Origin: Nageia nagi | Lineage: Eukaryota > Pinophyta | Assembly (NCBI GenBank): GCA_050084985.1 | Contig: JBITNC010000002.1 | Span: forward strand, 18,910,001 to 18,974,000 | Reading direction: 5' to 3' | DNA length: 64,000 nucleotides | Part shown: in pieces, positions 1 through 13,105 of the stretch | Layout of the letters: each line of letters opens with the position of its first letter | Position numbering within the stretch: the stretch's first letter is position 1 | Notes under the pieces: model-generated | What the model was told of the DNA's origin: nothing | The model's database searches: none | Seen by the model: the letters and a program-made list of their open reading frames with translations, nothing else | Program-made: the position numbers and the translations under genes

Positions 1-2890
1 TCAACCCATAATAGAAGGATGGCATATAAAAGAGAATAAATACTCAGTCTACAATATGGATCAAAGAATGTAAGTAGTTCAGGTTTGGTTTGAGAAACTA
101 TAGAAAAGGAACCAAGGAGGATGGAGCTAAATGAAAGTAGATACCATTGAACCCATAAATACTAATAAAGCCTTAGATTAAAGGATGGATTTTTCATTAA
201 TATTTGTTTAGTTTTGTTATACATTATTATTGTGTAGTCTAAGGATTTTAGAATAGGGTCAAGATTAATTATGTTAGTGATGTAAAGTTGAGAATAATTT
301 TATGTGTGTGTGTTATATATATATGTAATTTTTTGGGAGATATATTTTGGCTATCAACATACTATGAATGGGTAGTAGGTCCATTTAAAACCCATTCATT
401 TTTTGATAATATGTTTAACTTTAATATTAAAAATTTACTTTCAATCATTTATTTAAATTTAATTTATATTTATAAAATATAAGCATTTGCTAATAATCAT
501 GCATATAAAAGAAATTAGAAGATTAAATACACAACCCTAGACATACACTAATATCTCTTATATCCTTTTTATATGCTCTGTTAAACATCATAAGTTTTTT
601 TCTTTTAGATAAGAAAATTTTTATTAGGTAATTAGGGTGGTTTCATCTTTTAATGGTTTATATTATGATGTCTTTTTCTTAAATAACCATTCTCTATTCT
701 TAAGTTGAAATACTAATTTACATCTTTTATAGTTGAACTTTGGTCAATTCATTATGATACTATCATTTCTCATCTTCTATTGGTGTAACTATTCCTTAGG
801 TAAATTGTATCATAAAAATATATTTACTTGTTCCTCTCAACATAATCTTCATTTTATTATTAATTGCCAAGTTATTTCTTTCTTGGTTTCTTTATAGCAT
901 AAAGTTATACATTAAATATATAAATTCATTAATAATCTTAATAAATTAAAACTTAGGTAAAATAATTTTTTATTTTCATTTTATTTGATGGATTAATCTT
1001 GGTGGACTCTGCCTTTAATTCTTAATGTGTATCCATATGTAATGAAAAAATCCTTGATTTAGCTAAGTATATCACCAATTCTTAGCATAAACAAACAAAT
1101 ATCAAATAAAGGATTTAATTTCAAAATATACATTTTTTATTTTTACCAAATTATTTTTTTATCTAAATAAAAATTACTTCATGAATTTAAAAGATAAATC
1201 GTAATATTGAATAAATCACATAAATATCAAATCTATATAGAGATTTAATTTTGAAAACCCTTTTGGGAAAAACCATGGATGAAAAATTTATTAGTTATTT
1301 GATTGGAAAAATAATCAAGTAATTATAATTTGTCCATAATTTTCTCAATAATTATGAAGATAAAATTCTACAAAATGATATACCAAAATTTGACTCTGTG
1401 AAAGTAATATTTTGATATGGAAATAAAATATTTTACAAGAAAAAGTAATTTACACTTATATAGTGATAATTTTTGAATTTTTTTAGTCACTCCTAAAATT
1501 AGAGTAGGTAGGAGCTAAGTTAACATTAACATTAATGATGTCTAATACACTTTACAATTTAACAATGAAATAATATTAAATAACAATAGTCCAAAGTACC
1601 TCAATTAATATATTAGCATGTAAATCAAAGACTTAGATTATTGGATCAGAGCTATAAATAACCAAGCTTATTGAGAAAGATATTTATAAATATATATACT
1701 TTTCATATTACCTTGATGATTAAGGTGATATGCAAATTAAAACTTATTGATAATGTAGATCTCAAAATTGTGAACCTTTTAGATATATAAGTCAAAATGA
1801 CATGCATCCATGCTAGAATGTGTGCCCACATTCAAGGCAACATTTGTACCATGATCCCTATATTATAGCATTCACAACCATTATCTAACAATAGTATAAT
1901 GATTGATAAGCCTAATCTAGCATATAATAGCAAAATAGTAGATTGACAAAGTTCATTTGATATCAAATCTCAATATTAATAAGTGGTAATTAAGAATATC
2001 TAAAAGTAGTAATTGAGTGTGACTATCAAGAAAACTACTCAAGAAAACTCCCACAACACATGTCTAGAGGCTACCATCAATGCTCAGATACCTTGAACAA
2101 AAAGGGAGAAAATATAAATAAGAGGGTGTTCATAATGGTCAGTTATAAGATATAACATGTATGAATCTAATATAAATTAATCTTAATAAGTAAACCTAAG
2201 GGTGGATAAAATTAGGTGTCAATAAATTCCATCCTTTGTAAATTTAACAAAATAAATTATAATTATGTTTGAAAATGAAAAAAAAAGAGAGAAAAACTAA
2301 TACTCTCATATTCTTCCCATGAGGCTTTGATATCATCAATGTTTGATGATATTTTCCCCCTTATATTTGGATTGATTGTGAATAAGTGAACTTCTTAACC
2401 AATCAAAATAATCACATGCAAATAGTGACCTATTAATGGAGAGATAGAAAATAACTTCTTCCAAAATATACATGGGATCATTACTTAAACATATAGAAAT
2501 AACAATTAGAGCAATAATTAACATCATGTGTATGAATAATAATATCATGGAAATAATCAATTCCCTATTCATAGATAATAAGAATCATAGCATAACTAAG
2601 CATATGATTGATGGACTTGTGTAATAACATTCCATCTCAAAAGATATAGCAATAAAGAGTAAGGATGGAATCAATAAAATATGCATACATCATCATGGAA
2701 GTAAAAAATACTCTATTCCTAGATATATAATTTCATATTAGGAGTTAATGCCCCATTCATGAATTCAAATATATAATCAAAGAGAATAATTATAGTGGTG
2801 GTTAGTTTATACCTAGCTAACAAAGTAATCATAACATACGAGCATCACATCATCATTGAAAAAAAATGATACCGCAATCATGGATGCACA
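1..2890. other. AT-rich intergenic DNA, no gene recognised
   Basis: Both strands show only short, stop-riddled frames. I saw no RNA gene, domain motif or LTR boundary. The longest open frames (64 codons near 288-482 on plus, 78 codons at 2336-2572 on minus) are of low complexity, hydrophobic and unlike anything I recognise, so I do not call them genes. Confidence 0.6.
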
Positions 2891-2922
2891 TCATCATAGA
2901 AGAAAATAATGTGTCTTTTTTG

Positions 2923-3108
2923 GATGGTTGATGATTATTTATGCATCCACCCAACAAGGACTAAATAGTTTAACATGAAGCAAATAGAAAAAATGAGAGT
3001 GATGGTTATTTATATATGTATCCATCAAACAAGCAATAAATGGTTCAACTTGAAGCCGATAGAAATAAAAGAGAGTGATGGTTATTTATATGTCCACCCA
3101 ATAAGTAC
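2923..3108 (+). repeat. Tandem repeat of about 77 bp, 2.4 copies
   Basis: Three successive copies begin with GATGGTT at 2923, 3001 and 3077. The first two full units are 78 and 76 bp, and both contain a TATCCA/CATCCA(C/T)C stretch, a CAA-rich centre and an end reading AGAGAGT or AGAGT. The third copy stops after about 32 bp. The copies differ by many substitutions, so the array is not recent. No coding potential is evident. Confidence 0.75.
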
Positions 3109-3109
3109 T

Positions 3110-4720
3110 ATTTAAACATGCCTCATCATGATTGGTACTATTAGTATTGATAGGTTCTAGTAGAAGCAACAAAATATCATAAATGTCATAAGATCATAAA
3201 GTGCATATGTAGATAAATGATTGGTTCAATTTTATAACTTATAAAAAATATATCATAACATGATCATATCAATATGCATATCATATCATCATAAGTGATC
3301 ATAATATCATAATCATAAATTATTAAAAGAGATATTTGTTCTATCAAAATGCTTGGATTCATGCCCCTAGATCTTGAATTTTGATTCCATTTGTAAAAAT
3401 GCCCTAGTGCTAATGCCACTGGTAGCATTGATATTGAGTATTCTCAAAAAATATCATTGAAATTCTTATCTTTAAGTTTCAATATCTTATATTGAATTTT
3501 TTGCATAATCCAATCCAACTTATTTGTATTTGATATTCCTCTAAATTATTTAACTTATCCACAAGACATTGAACATCCTAATGCTAATGTTAGCGTAGGC
3601 ATAAATACTATTGGTAGCATCTATCTTAAGATTATAACATAACTAGGTCACAAAATTTTGAAAGGTTTCTTATCTTGCAAAGGATATTACCATTTTAATA
3701 AATTTTAATATTTATAATGTTAATGTTTTAAGTACATGTAGTACATATTGATATTTGTATCCTAATTTAGTTTTAAATATCACAAATATCACCTCATTTG
3801 GTCACAAATTCTATTTCTATTTTTTCTATGGTGTGAACAAGTTGCTCAAGTATTATATTAAATATCAAAGGTGTTGGATGAGTATTGTTCATCAATTGGT
3901 ATTTATTTACCTTCAACATTATCATTTTTTCACCCTAATTCATTGAGAATTAAGCTCATGGAGGAGGAAAACCATGTATCATTCCTTATGCATCATAATA
4001 TGATTTTGACTCACATTTTAAGTTTTCTATGCCTTAAATTTATTTATTTCACGTGTGATGTGATCTTCATAATTGTATTTTTTACAACCATTATCTACAT
4101 CACAGGTTTTAGAGTTAGCACCTAGGGCTTTTTCATTTTGTTAAGATCTTGGGTGTGTGGATTCACTAATAGGTTAGCCTTTTGGTCTAACAATTTGTAA
4201 CATTTTTGTATTAGAGCATGCCATATATACCAAGTTTGAATCCTTGAAAAGGGCTACCATAGAAAGGGTTACGTAGTGAATACTAGAGTGAGAACCACCA
4301 TGAGTGAGAGCTACCATGAGTGAGATCCATCGAGGATGTTAGATGCAAAGTATGGTGGAATATTAAGATCTTAGGTGTGTATATTCACTAATAGGTTGGC
4401 CTTTTGGTGTAATAATTTGTAACACATTTTATATGTTTTCATCTTAATATTGCATTAATTTTACAAATTTCACCATGGAATTGTAGTTTCATCCCATGCC
4501 CCTAATTTAATAGGAAAATAGACAAAAAGTGCCCAACATAGGTATTGGTGTGAATGATAACATTAACATGGTATTCCATATGTGTGTCTAGTGCAATGTC
4601 TTGTAATGTCTAATGATGTGTTTATCATAATTACAAAAAATTTTATTTTCATAAATTTTAAGAATTCAATGCCAAAATAAAAACTAATATATACCTCATG
4701 TGTTTATGCATACAATGTAG
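3110..4720. other. Intergenic stretch with a 70-bp direct repeat
   Basis: No gene is recognised. A segment of about 70 bp at 4141-4210 is repeated at 4363-4430, 222 bp downstream in the same orientation. Both copies carry TTAAGATCTT, a GGTGTGT run, ATTCACTAATAGGTT, CCTTTTGGT and AATTTGTAACA. Between them lies a smaller duplication of an ACCATGAGTGAG motif near 4290-4326. The direct repeats could be remnants of a very small element, but no terminal TG/CA or primer-binding site confirms this. Confidence 0.5.
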
Positions 4721-4739
4721 TCAACATCTAATGGAACCT

Positions 4740-6470
4740 AATCCTCGAAGCAATAACTATATTAAGATGCAAACATAGTATTAGAAGCTCAACATTGAGG
4801 ATCTAGCTTTGTTGTATCAAACTAGTATGTGTTATCTTCTAAATGCACCATATTATAGGATAGATAAGAAAATGCCCATGTCACTTATGGGAAGATGGTC
4901 TAAAACCACCAATACATGTCACCTTCATACAAGTGAAATTACCATTACCCTTAAGAATATTTATAATATTCTTTGTGTGTTGGTTAAAGGTATGGTTGTA
5001 AAAATTAAGGAGGGTTTAATAAATAAGTTAAAATCTAAGTTGGTGAGATCCCATATAGGTATGGATGAGTATCATAAAGGAAATAATGGTTCTTATTTAC
5101 ATAGGGCCCTAAAAAATGTGAAAAAGGTTAAACATGTGACACATCTTTCATTTATGGCATTGCATACTGAGATAAATATCATGAGGTCTTTTCATTAGGG
5201 CTCATTCATATGGTACAAGGAATGTGTAATGGTATTAGGTATGCATGGGCTCCATGCATATTGGCACAACTATAATATGACATGTAAAATTTTGTTATGA
5301 TATAAAACACATATAGAAGGATAGCCCAATCATTTATGCTACAATGTTGGGCTCATGAACAAATAAAAAAATTTAACCTCTAGAACTACCTATTACACCT
5401 ACTAGTTAATGTAACCCTATATCATATTGATGGGCTAAACGTGGAAAGAAAATGAGGCAAAAAGACATTGAAATATGGAGGAGGGAGATGGAAAATCTCA
5501 TCCTAGGGAATGTAACATATCATCCCTATGAACTTATTAATTAGGAGGATGAACCTAAAGATGAGTTAAGTTGAAAAAATGCCTTATTACTTATAGACAT
5601 AGAGGAGTTTCGTAGAACCCTATGGACCTAACAAATTTATGAGCTAGTTAAAGTGATAATAAATCATTTCAAGACCATGTAAGCTAGCTAGTTGTATAAA
5701 TAGGACTACATAGGATATTCGATGCTACAACACATGAAGCATTTCCCAAGTGAAAAGTTGATTGGAAAATCCCTCAAGATAATGGTTTAGGAAGTGACAT
5801 GAAGGATGAGGATTAGGTTAGGGATGGTCCTTAGTTTGATTAGGCCTACATTGATTAGTGGTTCACTACATAACCTAAGGGTGAAAGTAAACTAGGTAAG
5901 GAGGATGAGGATCAACCCATGATGGATGAAGAAGAAGAAAAGGACCTACTAAGAAGTAGGGACAAAGACATGAAAAGTAAATAAACTCAAGAAAACTAAG
6001 AGGAGGAGGATAACCCCAAGCCTAAGATTCCATAATTTATCCCATTATCTCATGTACAATAGTTTTTAGAGAATCATATTGTTATAAAAGATTTCATTTA
6101 CTTGCAAGTTAGTATCCATTTTTACAATTTCCAACTAATAAAATCTAATATAAACCTTTATTATGTTATTTCTCAAACTAAACTTGATCTAGAGGCTAAA
6201 AATATGGAAAAGGAAAATATTGAAGATGAAATCATATAACTAAAAAGAATAGTTGAGTAAAAAGAGGTAGAAAATGAAGAAATGAAACATAAGATCAAAT
6301 ATCTTGAGAAACAACATGAGGAAATTCAAAATATAGAGGAAGATAAAGGAAGCAACAACATCCTTGGGATCATGAAAGAGACATTGAAGAATATAAATGA
6401 AACCCAAGACTTAATGCAAGAAAATGATAAATTATAAGGGATAGTTACTTTCCTTAAATGAGCAAACATG
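4740..6470 (+). pseudogene. Decayed plant-mobile-domain (PMD) ORF with coiled-coil tail
   Basis: An open stretch at 4809-5198 (129 codons) matches the N-terminal part of the plant mobile domain (the MAIN/MAIL1 and transposon-borne family). It has a LMGRW core followed by a threonine-rich TNTCHL...ITITL block, which corresponds to the family's LvErWrpeThTFHLp.GEmtiTLeDV signature. Later pieces survive in shifting frames with stops: a QCWAHEQI motif near 5340, equivalent to the family's LLQxWxWE region, then an acidic Glu/Asp-rich linker near 5890-6010. A Lys/Glu-rich segment at about 6180-6440 with heptad-like spacing looks like a coiled coil. Multiple stops and frameshifts make it a relic. 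It has a relative at 38.2-39.7 kb. Whether it was a host gene or part of a transposon cannot be decided here. Confidence 0.6.
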
Positions 6471-6559
6471 GATGAGGAAGCCTAGTATATCTAGGAATAG
6501 GTCTAAAAGTATGCACTTTATATGGTTTGAAAGTAGGATCACTAGTCATAATAGTGTCA

Positions 6560-7700
6560 TGGGAAAATGACCCTATTAGCACCTATGATAAACATTTTAG
6601 TGCTTTATATTAATGAAAAATGACCTCTTTTTATCCTCAAGGTATTTTGTTTATTATATTATGTATTCACCATTGATTTTCTAACTATGTATGTAAAACT
6701 GTAAATATGTTCATGAATTTTATATGCAATACCCCCTAAACAACTTAAAATTAAATTTTAACAATGTTTACCAAACCAACACTTCCTTAAAATGATCCTA
6801 GTATGGCACTAGGGATGCTAAGGGAAAATGACACTAAACTTAATGCACAACATTATAATTATATTTTGATTTGAAATTTTATATATTTTTTGGAAAATGC
6901 ATCATAATGAATATAATGATAAAATTAAACTTATAAGACCTAATGAAAACCAGATCAAACAAAATGACTCAATGCCATGAAAATACACCCCATCTAACTA
7001 TAAATAGCATAATAATCTAACTCTATGCATAAAAATCCTAAACAATACCAGCACCAACCCTGATATATTAACCACCAACCCTTTAGGATATAAGCTCCTG
7101 ACCTTATTTAAAATATCCTTCAAAGATAGTTCAACCATAAAAATTTAAATCATAAGAAAAAATAGACAAACTGATCAAATAAAATTGATCAAAAGTTGGC
7201 AAGCCAAGGTTTTTCTATTTCCAATCATGAAACTATGATCAAAATAAAGTAAATTATATACACATGCAGGCCAATAATGAACGTAATCCTTATTTTATAA
7301 ATAAAAAAATCATTGTGTTAACATTGGCTTAAATGTAAAAGCTAGTATAAAAAGCATAATCAAAATAAAATACATACAAAAAATACAATTAAATGACTTC
7401 ACTATTATTTTCAATAGAAAAATAAAAATCACAAATATAGTCACTCAAAAATAATGGTACTAATAGTGCTAATGCTAAGATTAAAAAGGAAAATATAAAA
7501 ATAAAATTACATAATATTTAATAATAACAACAACAACAACAATAACACTTATCAAATGTCATACCTTTTTATTGAATATATTTGTATCCATTTTCAAAAT
7601 TGATTGATTAATCTATAGCCTTAAAAATTTTGAAAAAGGATTCTTGAAAATCACCATATTCTTTTCCTTATCATGTTGAGGTCCTTGAAGCTTATTTGGT
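6560..7700. other. AT-rich spacer with a short AAC microsatellite
   Basis: No gene is recognised. A short (AAC)n-type run lies at about 7525-7548. The remainder is A-rich and has no coding frames of note. Confidence 0.5.
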
Positions 7701-7739
7701 TTCTCCTTCCTATTATTATTATCCATGGCATCCTTCTTG

Positions 7740-8560
7740 TCCTTTGGTGTATGAAAAATAACTTTGCCCTTACTAATTAATTTTATTATCTTATGGAGAA
7801 GAGGTATGCAATATTAAGTTGCATTCCCCTTTGTTGATGATACTCACATAATTAATTAGTCTTGCATTCACTCAATACCCCACCTTTGAAGGTGGTTGAG
7901 ATATGGATGGAGCTGATTTCTAAAGAATCTTTGTTTTGAAAAAATGTTTTACCACTTCATTTATATATTAATAGGAAAGGATTGAAATCTTGTATATAAT
8001 GATTTTTCTTTCATCTTTTCTTCAACTTTTACTTCCTCTTTTATTTGAATTGGCTTCTTTTCCTCTCTCTTTTTCATGTTGAATCAACTTTAACCACCAT
8101 ATTAGCTTCCTTTTTAGTCTTGTCTCTATACCTTAGTTGTGTTTCTAGTGGTATATTCTCTATTTTCAATAATTTTATTCAAAAACTCATCTAATGGAAG
8201 CTTTAGATAATCAAAAAATATTTTCTTATATTTCTATTGCAAAGAATCCACCAAAGCCATAATCTTAATATTATCCTTCATATATACTTGAATAGTATTC
8301 TTTATACAATATTTCATAAATACTTTCATTGATTGTCTCTCTCTTTTCTTAATATGCATCAAATCATTAAATGTGATCTCCTTTAGAATGATCATTTCAT
8401 ATAAGTTGATGAATGCCCTCTTAAGCTACAAAAAATCCTAAATACTTCCATGCGGTATCTTGTTAAAACATTTAAGAACTCCTAAAAATATTTAATACCT
8501 TCAATGAGTAAGAAGTTTCATTCCTAAAAATATGCACATGCAATATTATTATATGCCTTG
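7740..8560 (-). pseudogene. Ty3/Gypsy retrotransposon Gag relic
   Basis: Read on the minus strand, 8380 down to 8155 gives an almost uninterrupted peptide beginning ITFNDLMHIKKRE and ending near LDEFLNKIIENREY. It fits the retrotransposon Gag core: a TFxDLxxxKQ-like start, a middle helix ending in L..KYKK, and an LDEFL/FEELL-like final helix. Further downstream (7875-7765) comes CEYHQQRG...KLISKGK, which resembles the C-x-YH-x3-GH-x-TE-x-C...L-I-x-x-G block at the end of plant Gypsy Gag proteins. Stops and frameshifts throughout mark it as dead. No protease or RT follows at lower coordinates and no LTR was found, so this is a fragment. Confidence 0.55.
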
Positions 8561-8759
8561 TTATGATCCAAAATGGATATGTTGGTTGATCTATTTAGGA
8601 TAAAGAGTTATCCTAGAGATTTTTGTGCTTGGAGATTAGTTGAAGCTTGAAATTTGGTAGCTTGATCTCATAGGAAGGATAGCATCAATTTCATAAGTCT
8701 TTTAATGAAAAAATGTTTCACAAAGAAGTTGTGCATAATCCTTTCAATGAACCTCTACA

Positions 8760-10400
8760 TCATATAAAATATAAAATGATATTAAGACATATTTTTCATA
8801 AAAAACCTATGGTGGAAGGGTTATGCATGAGAAATCACATGACATGATCTAGAATCCTTGATATGTGGCAACATACTTGGTTCCATTAATTGATATTTGT
8901 TAATGCTATTTATCATATCAAGATTTTGTTATACTCTAAATATTATATTCTTGTAATCTTACATATAATCATGTGCAATAACCCTAGCTTCAAGGAGGTG
9001 TCCTTGATGATGACCAAGGCTTTAACATTTTTTGGAAAAGACACCAAGTAGTGATGCTCTATGCCATATTGTAGTGCTCTATGAAGGCTAAGTTAGTGGT
9101 CCCCTTTAATGGGAAGGGTTAGTCATCAACCTCTTTGGATTAATTATTGCTTGCAATCATCATGTTAGGCAAAGTAACATGTTTGTATGTTTCTTAAATC
9201 TAGGTTTAATAGGTTAAGGTTGATTGAGCATCTTTAATCATTGTCATATTCCATATTAAATTACTTGGATTGTGATATTTTTGAATTTTATTACTTATTA
9301 GTTGTAATTCAATATAATAAAATGACCCTAATAATTGTATTATTTTAGTTACAATAACTATTATTAAATATTACCAGTGAATCTTCTCCTACCAAGATCT
9401 TTCCAATCAAAAAATATTGTACAAGAATATATTGTAGTTATTTTTATTACCAACATTACTTTATGAACTTATGACTTAATATTTTACCTACCTTCTTCCA
9501 TATTAGAAATCTATCAAAATGGTAAAAATAACATCTCTACCTAGCATCTATGAACAACTAGTCAATTGTCATTTTGTTGATAATTTTCTCTTCATCATAC
9601 TAGAAGTTAGGGTATCATTCAAATGGGTAACACATTTATTAGATATATTTTATCGAGTATTTGAAATTTATAATAGAACAAAAAAAGAACCTCTTCTATT
9701 TCCATTCTAACTCTATTCTTAAATGACTTTCTCACTTCTATCTAAAATGGATTGAAGTAGGGAAAATATTAAAAAAAAAATCAAGATCTCTTTATTATTT
9801 AAGGGTTCTTCCTGTAATCTTTAGAATTATGTTATTTAAATTGTACAATTTAAACTATCTTACTATATAAGGAGTCTTATTTTTTTAAGAAAATTTTAAA
9901 TTTTATCAAATGTCTTAGCTATTGTATATTTCCAATTCTTTTCCTATAAATGCCTTTCAAACCATATTACTAAAAATTTAAAATATTACTTCAAGAATTC
10001 CTATTATAAAGGTTGTCATAAGGAAAAGGAGTTTCATATAATTTTTTGGAACTTCCCTATCTCCCTACATAATTTTGAGGTATAGGTCTCGCAAACTATA
10101 ATTACAAAAAAATAATTTTCTTTTTTTATTAAACCAGGTAAATTGAAATTAATAAAAAATAAGCCAATGTTTTGAAAGGGCCTCTAGAAACCTTGCATAA
10201 TATTCCTTTGTACCATAGTAAAAAATATAACACATATAGTATACAAAATGAAGCATACATCAATACTTCAGTACAAAATGTAGCATTCTTAAATATCATA
10301 AAATTTAGCATGTAATACATAATCCATAAAAAAATATTAAAAAATGTAGCACATCATAGATAATAAGGTTTCTAATAATAATTCTAGATAACTATTTTGA
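8760..10400. other. Intergenic stretch, no gene recognised
   Basis: No recognisable coding sequence, RNA gene or element end. Short open frames at 9519-9710 (+) and 10129-10320 (-) are isolated, lack family motifs and are probably chance. A poly(A) run lies near 9770. Confidence 0.5.
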
Positions 10401-10404
10401 AAAA

Positions 10405-10735
10405 TCATTTTACAACAAACCCAAAAAATGCTAAAGAAGAACTCCATTTAAGCCTAAAAATCCCGTGTCCTCTAGCACCCATGTTGTTTGAAAGATGAAA
10501 CTCTTCCTCATTCTAAATATGACCTTTATGATTCATATTTCTAGTGCTATGATCTTCTATCCTAATAAATCATTTTGTACATATCCAAAATGTAGCAAAA
10601 AAGCTTCATTTGAGACAACATCTCCATGCCCTCCAACACGTAGTGCTATTTGAAAGATAAATCTTTTGCCTCATTTCAAATTTGTATTCCATCATTCATT
10701 TACTAGCTTTATGAATCCCAACTCTTAGTTTGAGT
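10405..10735 (+). repeat. Diverged tandem duplication of about 170 bp
   Basis: Two successive segments (about 10405-10570 and 10575-10735) share the same order of motifs: a TCATTTTA/TCATTTTG start, an AACCCAAAA/ATCCAAAA block, AAGAACTCCATTTA/AAGCTTCATTTGA, then TGCCCTCCAACAC or TGTCCTCTAGCAC, TTTGAAAGAT, and CTCATT or CTCATTTC. Divergence is considerable, so the duplication is old. No coding function is apparent. Confidence 0.55.
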
Positions 10736-10794
10736 TATCTTATGCCATCAAAAATATAGCTACTGTAGAGCATGAGAGTTGAGATTTGCTTATA

Positions 10795-10958
10795 AGTGAT
10801 GGCCTATAACAAAATTCCAAGGTTTCCCCCATAGATCTGAGAAGCTCATAAGGGTAGTAGAGCAAATATCTACTTTCATGTATTGTCCTATAGTAAAACC
10901 CCAAGGTTTCCCCTACAAATATGATAATCTCTTCATACAAATTAATATTTGAGTGCAT
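10795..10958 (-). repeat. 84-bp repeat, open on the minus strand (GETLxFxYR motif)
   Basis: CCAAGGTTTCCCC occurs twice, with its GGTTTCCCC part at 10821 and 10905, an 84-bp offset. On the minus strand the two copies sit in one open frame (10740-10958, 72 codons) and encode GETLGFYYR and GETLEFCYR exactly 28 residues apart. I do not recognise the peptide. The frame-preserving period is suggestive, but one open frame of 72 codons in AT-rich DNA is weak evidence for a gene. Confidence 0.45.
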
Positions 10959-10959
10959 A

Positions 10960-12880
10960 TTGTCTCTTCATATGAGTCATAAGAAATAATAATAACCTTT
11001 TTTATTGTAATTTAGGTATTGAAAATGTAGTAGGTCCCACTTTCATCATGTAAGATAATGGATTTGAGCCCTCATTATTCTAATATGGGTGTTCAAAAAT
11101 ATAGTAACTCCATTGTGGGTCTTGAAATCACAGTGAGCCATCTTCTATGGGTAGTGGACACAACTGCATCTACCAGGCATAAGGTTTTCAAATCTAACCC
11201 CCACATGAGTAGAGATATTTAGACACTCAATATCTTCTACCTTCCCTTAAAATTAGAAATCATAAAAAGGGATGGATTCCCCTCCCCCAAACCCCCTTGT
11301 TTGTTACCTTATGCATTTGAACAAATTCATCTCCTTTGTTATTGAAAGCATTTGTAAGGCTAATAAGTTTGTAATCACTAGATCAATTGGATAGGAAATG
11401 GATTCAAGAATGGACTATATATTGATTATTTATATATTTGATGTTCCCTAACACTAAAATTCTCTAACATTCTATTTGTCTATGTCCCTTGAAACCATGT
11501 TAAAAAAAGTGAAGCATCATATTTTTAATTTTAAAAATATATTTTGTTGTTAATCAAGATATTAGATATCTTGATATCTTGATAAGCACTAACTTCTTTT
11601 TTATACTTATCAACTCAAAAGAAGAAATTTTTTAAGTAATAAGAAAACTATACCTTTAAATTATGGTTTAGAAGATTGATGCGTATTACTAAAAAGAATG
11701 GTGGAAGCTAGAGAAGTTATGATTTCACATACCAACTACTCTAACTAGGAAAGCTAAATTAGTTTAATCTTGGCTCGCTATGCATCTTCCAATGAAAAGA
11801 CAATTTAATGACACATTGGAGATTAATTCACCCAAATTCATCTATTGTTTATTCTTTTAAATATTTGGGTGTCTTATCTAGAAACTAAATAGGTATGTTT
11901 TACTTAAAGATTAAAATGTAAAGCATTAGTTATTGGTAGCTATCTCACACACATTGGAATTACATGCTCTTTTTCTCTTTATACCATTCTCCATAAAATA
12001 ATAAATATCTCTTTTGTAGTTGGATTAGATACAAGGATACTTGGAGATGGATATCTTTTTTTTCTAGTCCTTTCTTCCATGATAGTTATCTTAGCAATAA
12101 ATCATTCTAAGAGATGTCCTTGAATTTCTTTCTCCTTTACGAATGTTCCTTTTTCTCTTTCCTTAGCTTCTCTTTGTTTTAGTATGTATGAAAATGTTAC
12201 TTTTATTAGTAGTGTTTTACTTCAAATTTATATGCAAGTGAACAATGTGGTAATGAAGTTAGCTTTTCACATTAATCTTACTAACCATAAAGAGAATGAC
12301 CCTAACACAATGAGATATTTTATGTTGAACCTTCCCCTTTAGAAGCAAGTATAGGTCATGTTAATATCATCACCATATGACCTTTCAATGTTATAGAATG
12401 CCACCATATTAGTGTTCAATATAAAAGTGTTCACTTAGCCCTTAGGTTTCTTTATTGATTAAAGTAGTAATATTTAAAGTAGTGGTTCAAATGTACAAAT
12501 AAAGTAACCAAAGGGAGTTACTGGGTAGATAGACAATCAACCACATAAAATGGATAAGGTTGTGTGGGTAATCCCCACTCAAGAAGAAGGTGTCCTTTGA
12601 TAAAAATGGGGACCTCCTTGTGTTCTTCATTGCTTAACATTTAAAGTCTTGAATTCTTAAAAAGTTAAGATACTTTTATAGGTATTTATCCATCCACTTT
12701 TATAGTTATTTATCCATCCACACTTTGATTTTCTTGTAAAATTGTTAATATAATATAGTACCCATGGAAAAAGGAAAAGAAAAGCAAAAAGTAGAGGATA
12801 ATAAAATTGACAAGATTTGCATGGAGGTACATTTTGGTCCTTTTAAATTTCGTATAGTGTTTATAATCTTAAAGGTCAAG
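10960..12880. other. Intergenic stretch upstream of the MYB gene
   Basis: No gene is recognised. A small direct duplication, TTATCCATCCAC with flanking TTTTATAG, lies at about 12686-12722. The sequence becomes less AT-rich from about 12880 onward, where the MYB promoter starts. Confidence 0.5.
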
Positions 12881-13105
12881 GATGTAGGTGGATAGGGCGA
12901 GCCAAACATTTTCCGCACAGATTTTTGGGCGGTGGCGAAATCATTATTTTAACTTTCCACTCAACCGTTATCCAGGTTGACTTGTGGGAAGCTCTCGTTC
13001 AACACGGATATATATATATCTATCAGCAGAAAACACTCAAAAATGGTCTCCAACGAATTGGTTGATATACAGCTCTCTAACAGCAAAGTTCAGAATTTAG
13101 TAAAA
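12881..13105 (+). promoter_or_regulatory. MYB gene promoter and 5' leader
   Basis: Base composition shifts abruptly from AT-rich to a mixed, GC-richer sequence here. A TATA run (TATATATATATC) ends at 13020, placing transcription start at roughly 13040-13050 by the usual 25-35 bp spacing. Upstream are a GGGCGGTGGCGAAA patch near 12928 (loosely E2F-like on the opposite strand), a CCGTTA MYB-type core at 12965-12970 and a TTGACT W-box core at 12977-12982. Site assignments are sequence matches only. Two in-frame ATGs with equally good context follow, at 13043 and 13106. Confidence 0.6.
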
